NCBI RefSeq assembly: GCF_022763345.1
Contig: NZ_JALEGS010000096.1
Location: 1-41,071, forward strand
Reading direction: 5' to 3'
Origin: Phaeodactylibacter sp.
Lineage (GTDB): Bacteria; Bacteroidota; Bacteroidia; Chitinophagales; Saprospiraceae
DNA: 41,071 bases
Shown piece by piece: positions 16,701 through 23,969 of the stretch. The translations under genes and the position numbers were made by a program. The notes under the pieces are model-generated. The model did no database searches. It worked only from the letters and a program-made list of their open reading frames with translations, and had not been told where the DNA came from. Each line of letters begins with the position of its first letter. Positions within the stretch are counted from its first letter, which is position 1.

Positions 16701-17984
16701 CCAGGTGCCCGCCCAGACTTGGCCCTGTTCATCCAGCAAGAGCGCCTCTACATGCAGATCATGCAATTTAGGCTGCCCGTTATCACCATGCCCAATAACC
16801 TCAAAAGCCTCAGGCTGGGGACGGATATGATTTAGGCCATTCCAGGTACTTACCCAAAGCCCCTTTTGGGCATCTTCGAACAAAGACCAGACAGCGAGGT
16901 CAGTGAGGCCGCCATTTGCTGCTGCACCCTGTTTAAAATGAGTCATAGCCCCGGTCTTGAGGTTATAGCAATCCAGCCCGCCCAGAAAATTTCCGATCCA
17001 AAGGTTCCCATGGGTATCTTCATGAAGAAAGCGCACCCCACCGGGATCCGAGCCATTTCGTCCATTACGCAGTGACTGTTCAAAAAGGCGACGTCCGTTC
17101 GGATGATCCTCCACCGGATAAAAACGATCTGTTTCCCGGTCCAGAAATTGTACGCCTCCTCCCCAGGTAGCTACCCAAAATACGCCTTCCTGATCTTCAT
17201 ACAAGCTGATGATCTCATTGTACGCCAGGCTGTATGGATCATCCGGGTCGTGCAAATACCGTATAAAGCCATCATGATCCGGGTCATACCGGTTCAGCCC
17301 TCCATAATTAAGTTCACGGTCAAAAGGAGAGCCCATCCCAATCCAGAGGTTGCCAGATTTATCAAGATAAAGCCGGCTGGGATTGTTGGCAGCCAGGCTG
17401 TAAGGGTCCTTCGCCCGGGGAAGATACCTTACAAAAGCATCCGTTTCAGGGTCATAGCGGCTCAAACCACCCAGCCCCATGCCCATCGCTACCCATAGCC
17501 GCCCCTGAGCATCCTCCTGCATATCTATCACCATAAGGCCAGAAAGGCTCGTCGTGTCTTCAGGATCATGATGATAATGATGAAAGGAATCTGTTCGGGG
17601 GTCGTAGCGATTTAGGCCATTCCAGGTGCCAACCCATAGGGTACCGGCGCGATCTACATAAATTTTTTCTACGGTATTATCGGAGAGCGAACGACTGTCC
17701 TCCGGATCATGCTGATACAGGCGTAAAGCGTAGCCATCGTAACGATGGAGCCCCTCCTGAGTGCCAATCCAGATATACCCCGTGGTATCCTGGGCAATAG
17801 AAATGACTTTATCAGCCGCCAGGCCATTTGCCGGCGTAAAGTGCTCTATGGAAACCCGGGCTTTCGTTCCTGATGAGTAAGGTACCTGAGCCCATGCTTG
17901 CTTTTGAACAAACAACAAAACGAGTGCTACCCAAAGCTTGATGGATAAACAGGGGTTTCTCGTTTTGAATGATGTGGAATCCAT
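13788..17984 (-). CDS. Hybrid two-component system sensor/regulator (one-protein HTCS)
   Basis: This 1398-aa protein joins a whole signalling chain. A signal peptide (1-32) is followed by about fourteen Reg_prop repeats (about 45-700, e.g. WIGTQEGLHRYD, LWVGTWNGLNRYD) forming two periplasmic propellers, a Y_Y_Y domain (about 735-800) and a transmembrane helix (about 815-835). The cytoplasmic part has a HisKA domain with H896 in ITHEFRTPL, and an HATPase domain with N, G1 and G2 boxes (NLVSNALKF, DTGIGI, GTGIGLSL). It continues with a receiver whose phospho-acceptor is D1195 (ISDVMMPEKDG) and a C-terminal AraC-type DNA-binding domain (about 1290-1398). All catalytic residues seen are intact. 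HTCS proteins usually sense glycan fragments and switch on polysaccharide-use genes. The MFS sugar transporter upstream is the only carbohydrate-related neighbour; no SusC/SusD or glycoside hydrolase is present here. Confidence 0.93.
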   Translation of the reverse strand: MDSTSFKTRNPCLSIKLWVALVLLFVQKQAWAQVPYSSGTKARVSIEHFTPANGLAADKVISIAQDTTGYIWIGTQEGLHRYDGYALRLYQHDPEDSRSLSDNTVEKIYVDRAGTLWVGTWNGLNRYDPRTDSFHHYHHDPEDTTSLSGLMVIDMQEDAQGRLWVAMGMGLGGLSRYDPETDAFVRYLPRAKDPYSLAANNPSRLYLDKSGNLWIGMGSPFDRELNYGGLNRYDPDHDGFIRYLHDPDDPYSLAYNEIISLYEDQEGVFWVATWGGGVQFLDRETDRFYPVEDHPNGRRLFEQSLRNGRNGSDPGGVRFLHEDTHGNLWIGNFLGGLDCYNLKTGAMTHFKQGAAANGGLTDLAVWSLFEDAQKGLWVSTWNGLNHIRPQPEAFEVIGHGDNGQPKLHDLHVEALLLDEQGQVWAGTWAGLERLNSAKGERQLFELGQKLPDKGGLSSMGLSLHKPGPGELWVGTNERGLVQVDLEKERSLILARPDPQDGFPVNVIHEDEAGTIWVGTPKGLFYWDAQSDLTTDLPRKLSAPFQEVLDIVPDQENRVWLGTPSGLFRLNVQSRKTEAVLTGYNIETILNLGPDELWLGSNSLGLIKFNPVTQDYTVFTREDGLPGSLIRSLITDQEGRLWIATNKGIAWMEKGNTVIRAFKPNQAPPIYTFYPQATLALPNGKLLFGGNGGILQVDPSRIFVDSVAPRPVIHSLEIFDQMFEVRPGANANQYQLKGREAVFSHDENDLTFEFAGLHFERPADNSFRYKLTPYEEDWRTVGTQRTAIYPNLPPGRYTFQVQAANPDGVWSTEAARMEVVIQAPWWRTLWAFIAYGLLIVGTIFAIDRLQRRRLIRAERARAHLREVNLRAEAAEAQTLQLQELDEAKARLYTNITHEFRTPLTVILGMVDQIRGHGKERDLIRRNSQNLLRLINQLLELSKFESGKLRLNLLQGDVIRYLQYLTESFYSQAREKDIRLLFYPEIEELVMDYDEVKVQHVVYNLVSNALKFTPANGKIVLHARCQIDEQGRQLVLKVQDTGIGIKEVDLPHIFDRFYQVDGSATRKEEGTGIGLSLTRELVELMGGKITVASQAGKGTTFTVRLPVGNDAPLLSSTPEIEGATAHSPVEELNLALASSNEEKETDKPILLLIEDNADVTTYIVGLLEKDYVVHTARNGQLGIKKGYQLIPDIVISDVMMPEKDGYEVCETLKMDERTSHIPIILLTAKAATSDRITGLRKGADAYLMKPFNKEELYVRLEKLLELRLALQRRYAGEHFERLSKPVQSDTVAEPSLDDLFLQKLHRVVLDNLDDPNLGAEQLSQAALLSLSQLYRKMKALTGEPPNAFIRKIRLHQAMELIKTTDRNISEIAYEVGFNDPNYFSRAFSREFGQAPSDCRK

Positions 17985-18010
17985 AAAGGTGTTTTAACTC
18001 CAATCCACAT

Positions 18011-18018
18011 CAAAGATA
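18011..18018 (-). promoter_or_regulatory. -7 box of the hybrid regulator gene
   Basis: On the minus strand TATCTTTG matches TAnnTTTG exactly, 26 bases before the ATG at 17984. No convincing -33 TTTG is seen at the expected distance. Confidence 0.5.
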
Positions 18019-18094
18019 CAAAGTCCTTTAGCCCTATTTTTACTTAAATTGGAAAGGTTGGTTTACCGAAAGTCTTATTATCTGGACAAGAAGC

Positions 18095-18123
18095 TTTAGA
18101 GATGCTATGTTAGCATCTCTAAA
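18095..18123. promoter_or_regulatory. 13-bp perfect inverted repeat between the MFS and regulator genes
   Basis: TTTAGAGATGCTA (18095-18107), TGT, TAGCATCTCTAAA (18111-18123) form a perfect stem with a three-base loop. No T-run follows on either strand, so it is either a T-less terminator or mRNA 3' end of the MFS transcript, or an operator about 80 bases upstream of the regulator's -7 box. A smaller palindrome, CCTGT-ATC-ACAGG, is at 18136-18148. Confidence 0.5.
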
Positions 18124-18171
18124 TACCCATTCTGACCTGTATCACAGGAAGCAAAGGCAGATGAACACCTC

Positions 18172-19716
18172 CTACTCCTCATCCTCCACCCGCAGCGACA
18201 GTACCCCCGCCAAAATCATACTCGCCCCACCGACAATCAGGGCATAAATCGCCAGCCCATCAAAGAAGAAGCCCACGATAAACCCGAGGATGGTTGCCGC
18301 CACAATCTGCGGAATGACAATGAAGAAATTGAAAACGCCCATGTAGTAGCCCATCTTGTCGGCAGGCAAGGCACCAGCCAGCATGGCATAGGGCATCGAC
18401 AAAATGCTGGCCCAGGCAATACCAATACCGATCATCGGCAGCAGGAGCAGGTCCGGATTGCCCAGAAAGTAGATGGAAATGAGACTGAGCCCGCCAATCA
18501 CCAGGCAGACCATATGCGTGAAGCGCCGGCTAGTGCGTTTGGCAAGCCAGGGCAGCCCAATAGCCACTACCGCAGCAATACCGTTGTAGACCGCAAACAG
18601 CAAACTCACCCAGTCTGCCCCTTCGTTGTAAGCGACGGAGGTGGCATCGGTAGCACCGTAAATGTGGCGGGTCACTGCCGAAGTGGTGTAAATCCACATG
18701 GAGAACAGGGCAAACCAGGAGAAAAACTGCACGACCGCCAATTGTTTCATAGCGGTGGGCATCCGCAGCAGGTCGCTCATGATGGTCACGAAGCCGTTCT
18801 GATAATTGCCCTTGCGCATCATTCCACCGGCGGCCAGCCAGAGCAAGCCCACGGCAACCAGCATGGCCGCAAGGACATAAAGTTCCTTATTCAACTCCGC
18901 CTGTAGTAAACCGATAACCGAAATAAGACCCAGGCCCGCTGCTATGCCGCCCGCCCGGTTCATCATACCGCCCCGCTGCTGCAGTTCGCCCGACGAAAGC
19001 GCTTCGATAGGCACTTCGTCTTCTCCGGTATCGTCAAACTGTTTCAATTGCTCCGGCGGGTATTCATGGGAACGGAAGACCGTCCACAGCACGGATAACA
19101 GGAAGACCATGGCGCCCAGGTAGAAGGACCACTTTACGGAATCGGCAATTTCACCCTCAGCGGCGATGTTACTCACTCCGAACCAATTGGTCAGCATCCA
19201 GGGCAGCATGGAGGCAATGACCGCACCAGTCCCGATGAAAAAGCTTTGCATCGCGAAACCGGTGGTGCGCTGCTCCGAAGGCAGATTGTCCCCCACAAAC
19301 GCCCGGAAAGGCTCCATGCTGATGTTGATGGAAGCGTCCATGATCCACAGCATACCGGCTGCCGCCCACAGGGTTGGCGAATTGGGCATAAAGCATAAGG
19401 CAATGGAGGCCAGAATAGCACCAACAAGGAAGTAAGGCCGGCGGCGGCCCAAGGTCGGATGCCAGGTGCGGTCGCTGAAGTACCCTACAATAGGCTGTAC
19501 CAATAGCCCGGTAAGCGGTGCCGCAATCCAGAGGATGGGAATCTGCTCTACATCAGCGCCGAGCGTTTCAAAAATCCGGCTCGTATTCGCATTCTGAAGC
19601 GCAAATCCGAATTGGATGCCCAGGAAGCCGAAGCTCATGTTCCAGATTTGCCAGAAGGTTAGGCGGGGTTTGGAAAGGCCCTTGGCCGCCTGGCCGGGTG
19701 TGGTCGTTGATGCCAT
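18172..19716 (-). CDS. MFS sugar transporter of the GPH / SLC45-like type
   Basis: This 514-aa inner-membrane protein has about twelve hydrophobic helices. The loop between helices 2 and 3 carries GYFSDRTWHPTLGRRRPYFLVG, the signature of the sucrose/maltose-type (SLC45, GPH) branch of the major facilitator superfamily. WIMDASINISMEPFRAFVGD in helices 4-5 also fits that branch. These proteins import disaccharides or other glycosides with protons. A charged loop at about 215-240 separates the two halves. It follows the MerR gene by 26 bases and is probably in the same transcript. The hybrid regulator downstream suggests carbohydrate-linked control. The substrate cannot be read from the sequence. 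Confidence 0.85.
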   Translation of the reverse strand: MASTTTPGQAAKGLSKPRLTFWQIWNMSFGFLGIQFGFALQNANTSRIFETLGADVEQIPILWIAAPLTGLLVQPIVGYFSDRTWHPTLGRRRPYFLVGAILASIALCFMPNSPTLWAAAGMLWIMDASINISMEPFRAFVGDNLPSEQRTTGFAMQSFFIGTGAVIASMLPWMLTNWFGVSNIAAEGEIADSVKWSFYLGAMVFLLSVLWTVFRSHEYPPEQLKQFDDTGEDEVPIEALSSGELQQRGGMMNRAGGIAAGLGLISVIGLLQAELNKELYVLAAMLVAVGLLWLAAGGMMRKGNYQNGFVTIMSDLLRMPTAMKQLAVVQFFSWFALFSMWIYTTSAVTRHIYGATDATSVAYNEGADWVSLLFAVYNGIAAVVAIGLPWLAKRTSRRFTHMVCLVIGGLSLISIYFLGNPDLLLLPMIGIGIAWASILSMPYAMLAGALPADKMGYYMGVFNFFIVIPQIVAATILGFIVGFFFDGLAIYALIVGGASMILAGVLSLRVEDEE

Positions 19717-19742
19717 ATGTTTTTTGTTCGTTGGTTGCTGTT

Positions 19743-20099
19743 TTATGACTCAGGCAGAGACTCCAGTATGCCTTTCAGCCCCTTGTGCACTCGTTTTAGC
19801 CGCTTGATCATCCCTGCTTTTTCTTCCTCCCACTTCAGGTGGCGGCGGATTTCCTGCCGGGCGCCATCAATGGTGAAGCCCCGCTCCTTAACCAGCTCAT
19901 AGATCAGCTGCAACTGCTCCAGGTTTTGGGGCGTAAAACGGCGCTCGCCTTTGCTGTTCTTGTGCGGCTTCAGGAAATCAAACTCTCCTTCCCAGAACCG
20001 GATCAATGACTTTGTTACCTCAAACAGCTCCGCCACTTCACCGATGGTGTAGTAGCGTTTCAGGTTGTCCGGATCATCAAAAATGGGCAGCTTTTTCAT
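19743..20099 (-). CDS. MerR-family transcriptional regulator
   Basis: The 118-aa protein has a winged helix-turn-helix of the MerR type (YYTIGEVAELFEVTKSLIRFWEGEFDFLKPHKNSKGERRFTP, about 16-58) and then a helical segment (about 60-118). There are no cysteines for metal binding, so the effector is unknown. Proteins of exactly this shape are widespread in Bacteroidota. It precedes the MFS transporter by 26 bases and may regulate it or simply share its transcript. A weak -7 box, TACCTTGA, lies at 20126-20133. Confidence 0.85.
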   Translation of the reverse strand: MKKLPIFDDPDNLKRYYTIGEVAELFEVTKSLIRFWEGEFDFLKPHKNSKGERRFTPQNLEQLQLIYELVKERGFTIDGARQEIRRHLKWEEEKAGMIKRLKRVHKGLKGILESLPES

Positions 20100-20144
20100 G
20101 AAAGTTGTTTAACAAAGTCACCGTTTCAAGGTAAGAAAAAAGCT

Positions 20145-21590
20145 TTACTTGCTCAGTTTTTCCCGCAGCAACTGATTCGTCAATTTGGGATCGGCCTTGC
20201 CACGGGAAGCTTTCATCACCTCTCCCATAAAGAAGCCAATCAATGCCTTTTTGCCTTTTCGATAGCGGGCTGCCTCGTCCGGATTCTCAGTAATCACCTG
20301 ATCGATAATACCTTCAAGAGCACCGGAGTCTGAGTTTTGGATGAGATTTAGGCTTTGGGCCAGTTCCAGCGGGTCTTTTCCGGGCGCTTCAACCAAAGCC
20401 GGGAACAATTGCTGATAAGCAGCGGTATTCGACACCTTCCCTTCTTCAATCAGTGCCAGCAGGCGGGCCAGTTGATCAACACCAGGTGGGAAAGCCGACA
20501 GTTCAATACCGGCTTCATTGCAGTAAGGCAATACCTTGTTGATCATCAGATTGGCAGCAGCCTTGTACAAATCGGTGTGCTGCGCCAGTTCGAGGAAAAA
20601 GAGGGCCGGCTGTTGTTCCTCCGTGAGCAGGTTGACATCGTAAGCCGGAAGCCCGTACTTCTCAGACAGGCGTTCCCGCAGCTGCCAGGGCAAAGCAGGC
20701 AGCTCGTGATGATAGCGCCTCAGGTCATCGGCATCCACGACGATGGGTGGCAGGTCAGGCTCCGGGAAGTAGCGATAGTCGTGCGCATTTTCCTTGTCCC
20801 TCAGGGGGGAGGTCCGCCCCGTATCCGGATCAAAATTCAGGGTTTCCTGCCGCACTTCGCCTCCGCTTTCGATCAGGTCAATCTGCCGCTTCACTTCGTA
20901 TTGAATGGCACGGCGGGCGTAGCGCATGGAGTTGAGGTTCTTAATCTCACAGCGCTCCCCGAAAGCCTGCTGCCCCTTCGGGCGCACCGAGACATTCACA
21001 TCACAGCGCAGAGAGCCCTGCTCCATATTTCCATCCGATACCCCAAGATAGCGCACCAGCTGACGCATCGCGGTCATGTAGGCGTCCACTTCTTCTGCGG
21101 AACGAAGATCAGGCTCCGAGACAATTTCCAGCAAAGGCACGCCGGCCCGGTTGAGGTCAATCTGAGAATAGGGCCCATCGGTTTCGTGTATGGACTTGCC
21201 GGCATCTTCCTCCATGTGGATGTGGTGGATGCGGATGGCCTTCTCTCCGGCTTCCGTCGCAATCTTCAATTGCCCACCTATACAAATGGGCTTGCGGTCC
21301 TGCGTGATCTGATAGCCTTTCGGCAAATCGGCATAAAAGTAATTCTTGCGGTCAAAGGCATTGACCATATTGATCTTGGAGCCCAGCGCCAGTCCTAGCT
21401 TGATGGCGTATTCCACCTGCTTTTTATTCAGGCGGGGCAGGGTACCGGGGTGCCCCAGGGAAATCGGGCTGATGTGTGTATTCGCAGGCGCACCAAAGGC
21501 CGTGGCATCCCCGCAGAAAGCTTTGCTTGCGGTATCCAGTTGTACGTGGACTTCCAGACCGATGACGGTCTCGTACTGATCATAAGGCAT
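20145..21590 (-). CDS. gatB: Aspartyl/glutamyl-tRNA(Asn/Gln) amidotransferase subunit B
   Basis: The 481-aa product matches GatB along its length. Visible marks are YETVIGLEVHVQL at the start, KAFCGD, the block FDRKNYFYADLPKGYQITQ, LEIVSEPD, MEQGSLRCDVNVSV, and the C-terminal YqeY-like helical domain with GFFMGEVMKASRGKADP. In the GatCAB complex it binds misacylated Glu-tRNA(Gln) or Asp-tRNA(Asn), activates the amino acid and receives ammonia from GatA. gatA and gatC are not in this window, as is common in Bacteroidota. The promoter lies within the end of the upstream DUF3667 gene. Confidence 0.97.
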   Translation of the reverse strand: MPYDQYETVIGLEVHVQLDTASKAFCGDATAFGAPANTHISPISLGHPGTLPRLNKKQVEYAIKLGLALGSKINMVNAFDRKNYFYADLPKGYQITQDRKPICIGGQLKIATEAGEKAIRIHHIHMEEDAGKSIHETDGPYSQIDLNRAGVPLLEIVSEPDLRSAEEVDAYMTAMRQLVRYLGVSDGNMEQGSLRCDVNVSVRPKGQQAFGERCEIKNLNSMRYARRAIQYEVKRQIDLIESGGEVRQETLNFDPDTGRTSPLRDKENAHDYRYFPEPDLPPIVVDADDLRRYHHELPALPWQLRERLSEKYGLPAYDVNLLTEEQQPALFFLELAQHTDLYKAAANLMINKVLPYCNEAGIELSAFPPGVDQLARLLALIEEGKVSNTAAYQQLFPALVEAPGKDPLELAQSLNLIQNSDSGALEGIIDQVITENPDEAARYRKGKKALIGFFMGEVMKASRGKADPKLTNQLLREKLSK

Positions 21591-21611
21591 ATGCTAAAGA
21601 TTGACTTGCCG

Positions 21612-21643
21612 TAAATGTACGACGGTAAGCTCAGAACGTCAAA
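21612..21643 (-). promoter_or_regulatory. Promoter of gatB
   Basis: On the minus strand TTTG (21640-21643), a 20-base spacer and TACATTTA (21612-21619) give a near-consensus Bacteroidota promoter. The leader would be only about 15 bases. The -33 box overlaps the last codons of the DUF3667 gene. Confidence 0.6.
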
Positions 21644-22695
21644 GTGGTCAGCACTGCAGTGAGAATCGAGAAGAAAGTAAATAACGTCAGGTAAGCGAAA
21701 TTGATAATACAAAACTTAATAAAAGTCTTGATCCTGCCCTGCCGGTAAAACCGCCGCATGGCTTTGTACAGGTACAAAACGATCCCCAGCATACCCAGTG
21801 GAATAGCCATTTCACCGGAGTCAAAATAGCCCGGAAACCAATAGGCCAGCATCAATAATACCGATACGAGAAGGAAGGCAAAAGCATGGTAGTGAAAACT
21901 AAAGACCAGGTGCTCCACATAGTAGTGTCCCCGCCGGATGTAGAGCAGCTTCAGGATCAGAGCGAGGGCAGGCATCATCAGCACCACCATCCAGATCAGC
22001 TTACCCAGTGCAAAACGGGTAAAATCGCCGCCTTCCCGGTTGAGCTTGGCAATTTGCCGAACCTGTAACCGGTGCCAGAAACCTTCCACCCCGTAGGCAT
22101 CCGGCAGGCTGTCGAGCGGCATTTCTATTAAATCCTGCTTGGAAACGGGCAGGCTTACAGATTCGAAAGTGCCGAATTCATTACTATCGGTAAAATATAC
22201 CAAATTAAAGCTGTCTTTTCGTGGGTCTTCCAGCTTAGCCTCCAATGAATCTAAAACTGTAGCGAGCTGTGGTATTTGATTGTACTGCGCCTCCACATTT
22301 GCCCGCACGGTATCGAGGTCTGTACGGAAGTCGCTGTAAAAAGCTTCGTACCGGGTCTCATTGGCCATATCGTCCATTTGCTCTTCCAGCTGCCCAAATG
22401 CCAGGTAGCCCAGCACTGCAAAGTGGATCACTGCCATTACAAAAAACAAGCGGGTGGGCGGCACATAACGTTTCTGCTGCCCCCGGAAGTAGGCTTCGGT
22501 AAGCTTGCCAGGGATAAAAAGCGCCCCCAGGGTCTTGAAAATTTTGGAATCAATATTGAGAACCGACTCGAAGAAATCACTAACCAACACCCAAAAGGTC
22601 ACCTTACCATCGGTATATTTCTGACTGCAATGGCTACAGTACTCGCCGTGCTCCGGTAGCGGGTAGTAACAGTTGGGGCAGTATCGTTGAGACAT
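21631..22695 (-). CDS. DUF3667 family membrane protein with N-terminal zinc ribbon
   Basis: From MSQRYCPNC it is 354 aa; an in-frame ATG six codons earlier (22713) is also possible. Two CxxC pairs (YCPNC at residues 5-8 and YCSHC about 15 residues later) form a zinc ribbon. They are followed by the family block DFFESVLNIDSKIFKTLGALFIPGKLTEAYFRGQQKRYVPPTRLFF. A transmembrane helix (about 88-106), a long soluble middle section with Asp/Glu-rich helices, and four more helices in the C-terminal 130 residues follow. DUF3667 proteins are common in Bacteroidota; their function is not known. Confidence 0.85.
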   Translation of the reverse strand: MSQRYCPNCYYPLPEHGEYCSHCSQKYTDGKVTFWVLVSDFFESVLNIDSKIFKTLGALFIPGKLTEAYFRGQQKRYVPPTRLFFVMAVIHFAVLGYLAFGQLEEQMDDMANETRYEAFYSDFRTDLDTVRANVEAQYNQIPQLATVLDSLEAKLEDPRKDSFNLVYFTDSNEFGTFESVSLPVSKQDLIEMPLDSLPDAYGVEGFWHRLQVRQIAKLNREGGDFTRFALGKLIWMVVLMMPALALILKLLYIRRGHYYVEHLVFSFHYHAFAFLLVSVLLMLAYWFPGYFDSGEMAIPLGMLGIVLYLYKAMRRFYRQGRIKTFIKFCIINFAYLTLFTFFSILTAVLTTLTF

Positions 22696-22749
22696 GGCAA
22701 GGTGGTTATACACTTAACGGCCCCGGCTACGTAACGTGCCGGATTTGTT

Positions 22750-23790
22750 TTATTTTATTGAATAATTTGTTCCAGCTCCTTTTCCATATTTTTCAATTAG
22801 CTCTTTTGACACTAAATCAGATAGAATTCTTTTTACTGTTGGGTTGGGAATGTTCAATTTATCTGCAATTTCCCCAGATTTACATCCAGCATTTTCAGAA
22901 ATGTAAATATAAATAGCTTTATCTTTTGGTGATAATTTGTTTTCGATACCTGAAACCTCTAATTTTTTTGCAAGCTTATTTTGAACATTGATTAACGATT
23001 CCAAGAAAAAGTCTATCCACTCAGTAATATCTTCATTCGGCCTCTGAGCTTGACAGCTTCTCAAACATTTGTAATAACTTTTCTTCCGATTTTCGATTTT
23101 ATGTTCAAAACTTACGTATTGAATCCAGTTGTATCCAGTTTGCAGTAATAGAAGCGTAGTCAACAATCTACTCAGTCTTCCATTACCATCTTGAAAAGGG
23201 TGGATACTCACAAAATCATAAACAAAAGCAGCTGTTTTGATTATCGGATGGACTTCCTTTTCCTGTTTGTACCATTCCATTAATTTTCTCATCGCATCTT
23301 CTGTAGGAAATCCAGGTTCAGTGGTCTTAAAAATGATTTGATTAGTTCCATCTGGAAATCTTGCCTCAACAGCATTCGTATGTTGTTTATAATCACCTTT
23401 ATGCCATTCATCTTTTTTGCTATACTTCAGAAGTTGATTATGTAGATTTTTAATATTTGTTTCAGAGATTTCTATCTGTTCATATGAGTCACTAATGATG
23501 TCAAGGACATTGAAATATCCCACTACTTCTTGTGAATCTCTATCTTCAATTTTAGAAATGTCTATATTGCTCAGCAAGAATTCAACTTGTTCATCCGTCA
23601 TTTTTGAACCTTCGATTCTTGTAGATGCTCCGACACTTCTAATGGTTGCAATAGATTTTAATTGTTTTAAGCTTTGGCCTTCTTTTTTCTCAATGGATGA
23701 CCAGGATGCATCAAATCTATCAATTTGGCTGATCACTCTTAAAAGATTCCAGTCTAGAGTTAATTGGAAATTATATACACTCTCTTTCAT
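22750..23790 (-). CDS. Fic-domain protein (class II, AMPylation type) with C-terminal winged helix
   Basis: The 346-aa protein has the full catalytic motif HPFQDGNGRLSR (residues 197-208), which transfers AMP (or another phosphate-containing group) to a hydroxyl on a target protein. An inhibitory motif, STRIEG (56-61), comes before the Fic core, which marks class II; its Glu blocks ATP binding until relieved. The C-terminal 70 residues look like a winged helix-turn-helix (KDKAIYIYISENAGCKSGEIADKLNIPNPTVKRILSDLVSKELIEKYGKG). This is the layout of stand-alone Fic proteins without an antitoxin partner. The gene is AT-rich (about one third GC where counted, against well over half in the next gene), so it was probably acquired. 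Four GATACGA repeats lie at its promoter. Confidence 0.92.
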   Translation of the reverse strand: MKESVYNFQLTLDWNLLRVISQIDRFDASWSSIEKKEGQSLKQLKSIATIRSVGASTRIEGSKMTDEQVEFLLSNIDISKIEDRDSQEVVGYFNVLDIISDSYEQIEISETNIKNLHNQLLKYSKKDEWHKGDYKQHTNAVEARFPDGTNQIIFKTTEPGFPTEDAMRKLMEWYKQEKEVHPIIKTAAFVYDFVSIHPFQDGNGRLSRLLTTLLLLQTGYNWIQYVSFEHKIENRKKSYYKCLRSCQAQRPNEDITEWIDFFLESLINVQNKLAKKLEVSGIENKLSPKDKAIYIYISENAGCKSGEIADKLNIPNPTVKRILSDLVSKELIEKYGKGAGTNYSIK

Positions 23791-23794
23791 GCCA

Positions 23795-23802
23795 TAAAGA
23801 TA
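23795..23802 (-). promoter_or_regulatory. -7 box of the Fic gene
   Basis: On the minus strand TATCTTTA fits TAnnTTTG in seven of eight bases. It is five bases before the ATG at 23790 and overlaps the first GATACGA repeat. No clear -33 box is visible. Confidence 0.35.
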
Positions 23803-23858
23803 CGATCACCTCACATGCCTGATACGATTTGATACGAAAATATTCGATTTTGATACGA
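23799..23858. promoter_or_regulatory. Four GATACGA iterons upstream of the Fic gene
   Basis: GATACGA occurs at 23799-23805, 23821-23827, 23831-23837 and 23852-23858, all in the same direction. Offsets are 22, 10 and 21 bases, close to whole helical turns, so all copies face the same side of the DNA. TTGATAC or TGATAC often precedes the unit. The first copy overlaps the -7 box, so binding there should block transcription. The Fic protein's own winged helix is a candidate binder. Confidence 0.55.
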
Positions 23859-23969
23859 TCTGGCACCCAACAAAGTGGTCGCCTACTAGCGTTGACAGCC
23901 AGCACGGGGAACGATAGATATTCGCCCGGAGGCTTAACCCACAATAAAAATAGGCAATCCCTGCCAGAA

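Noticed and set aside
20355..21398. 347-codon open frame antisense to gatB
   Set aside because: Fully opposite a conserved gene, with a product of low complexity in family terms and no start signals.
23791..23860. GATACGA repeats as a CRISPR array or plasmid origin
   Set aside because: Units are 7 bp with unequal short gaps, no spacers of constant length and no replication gene; a regulatory cluster fits better.
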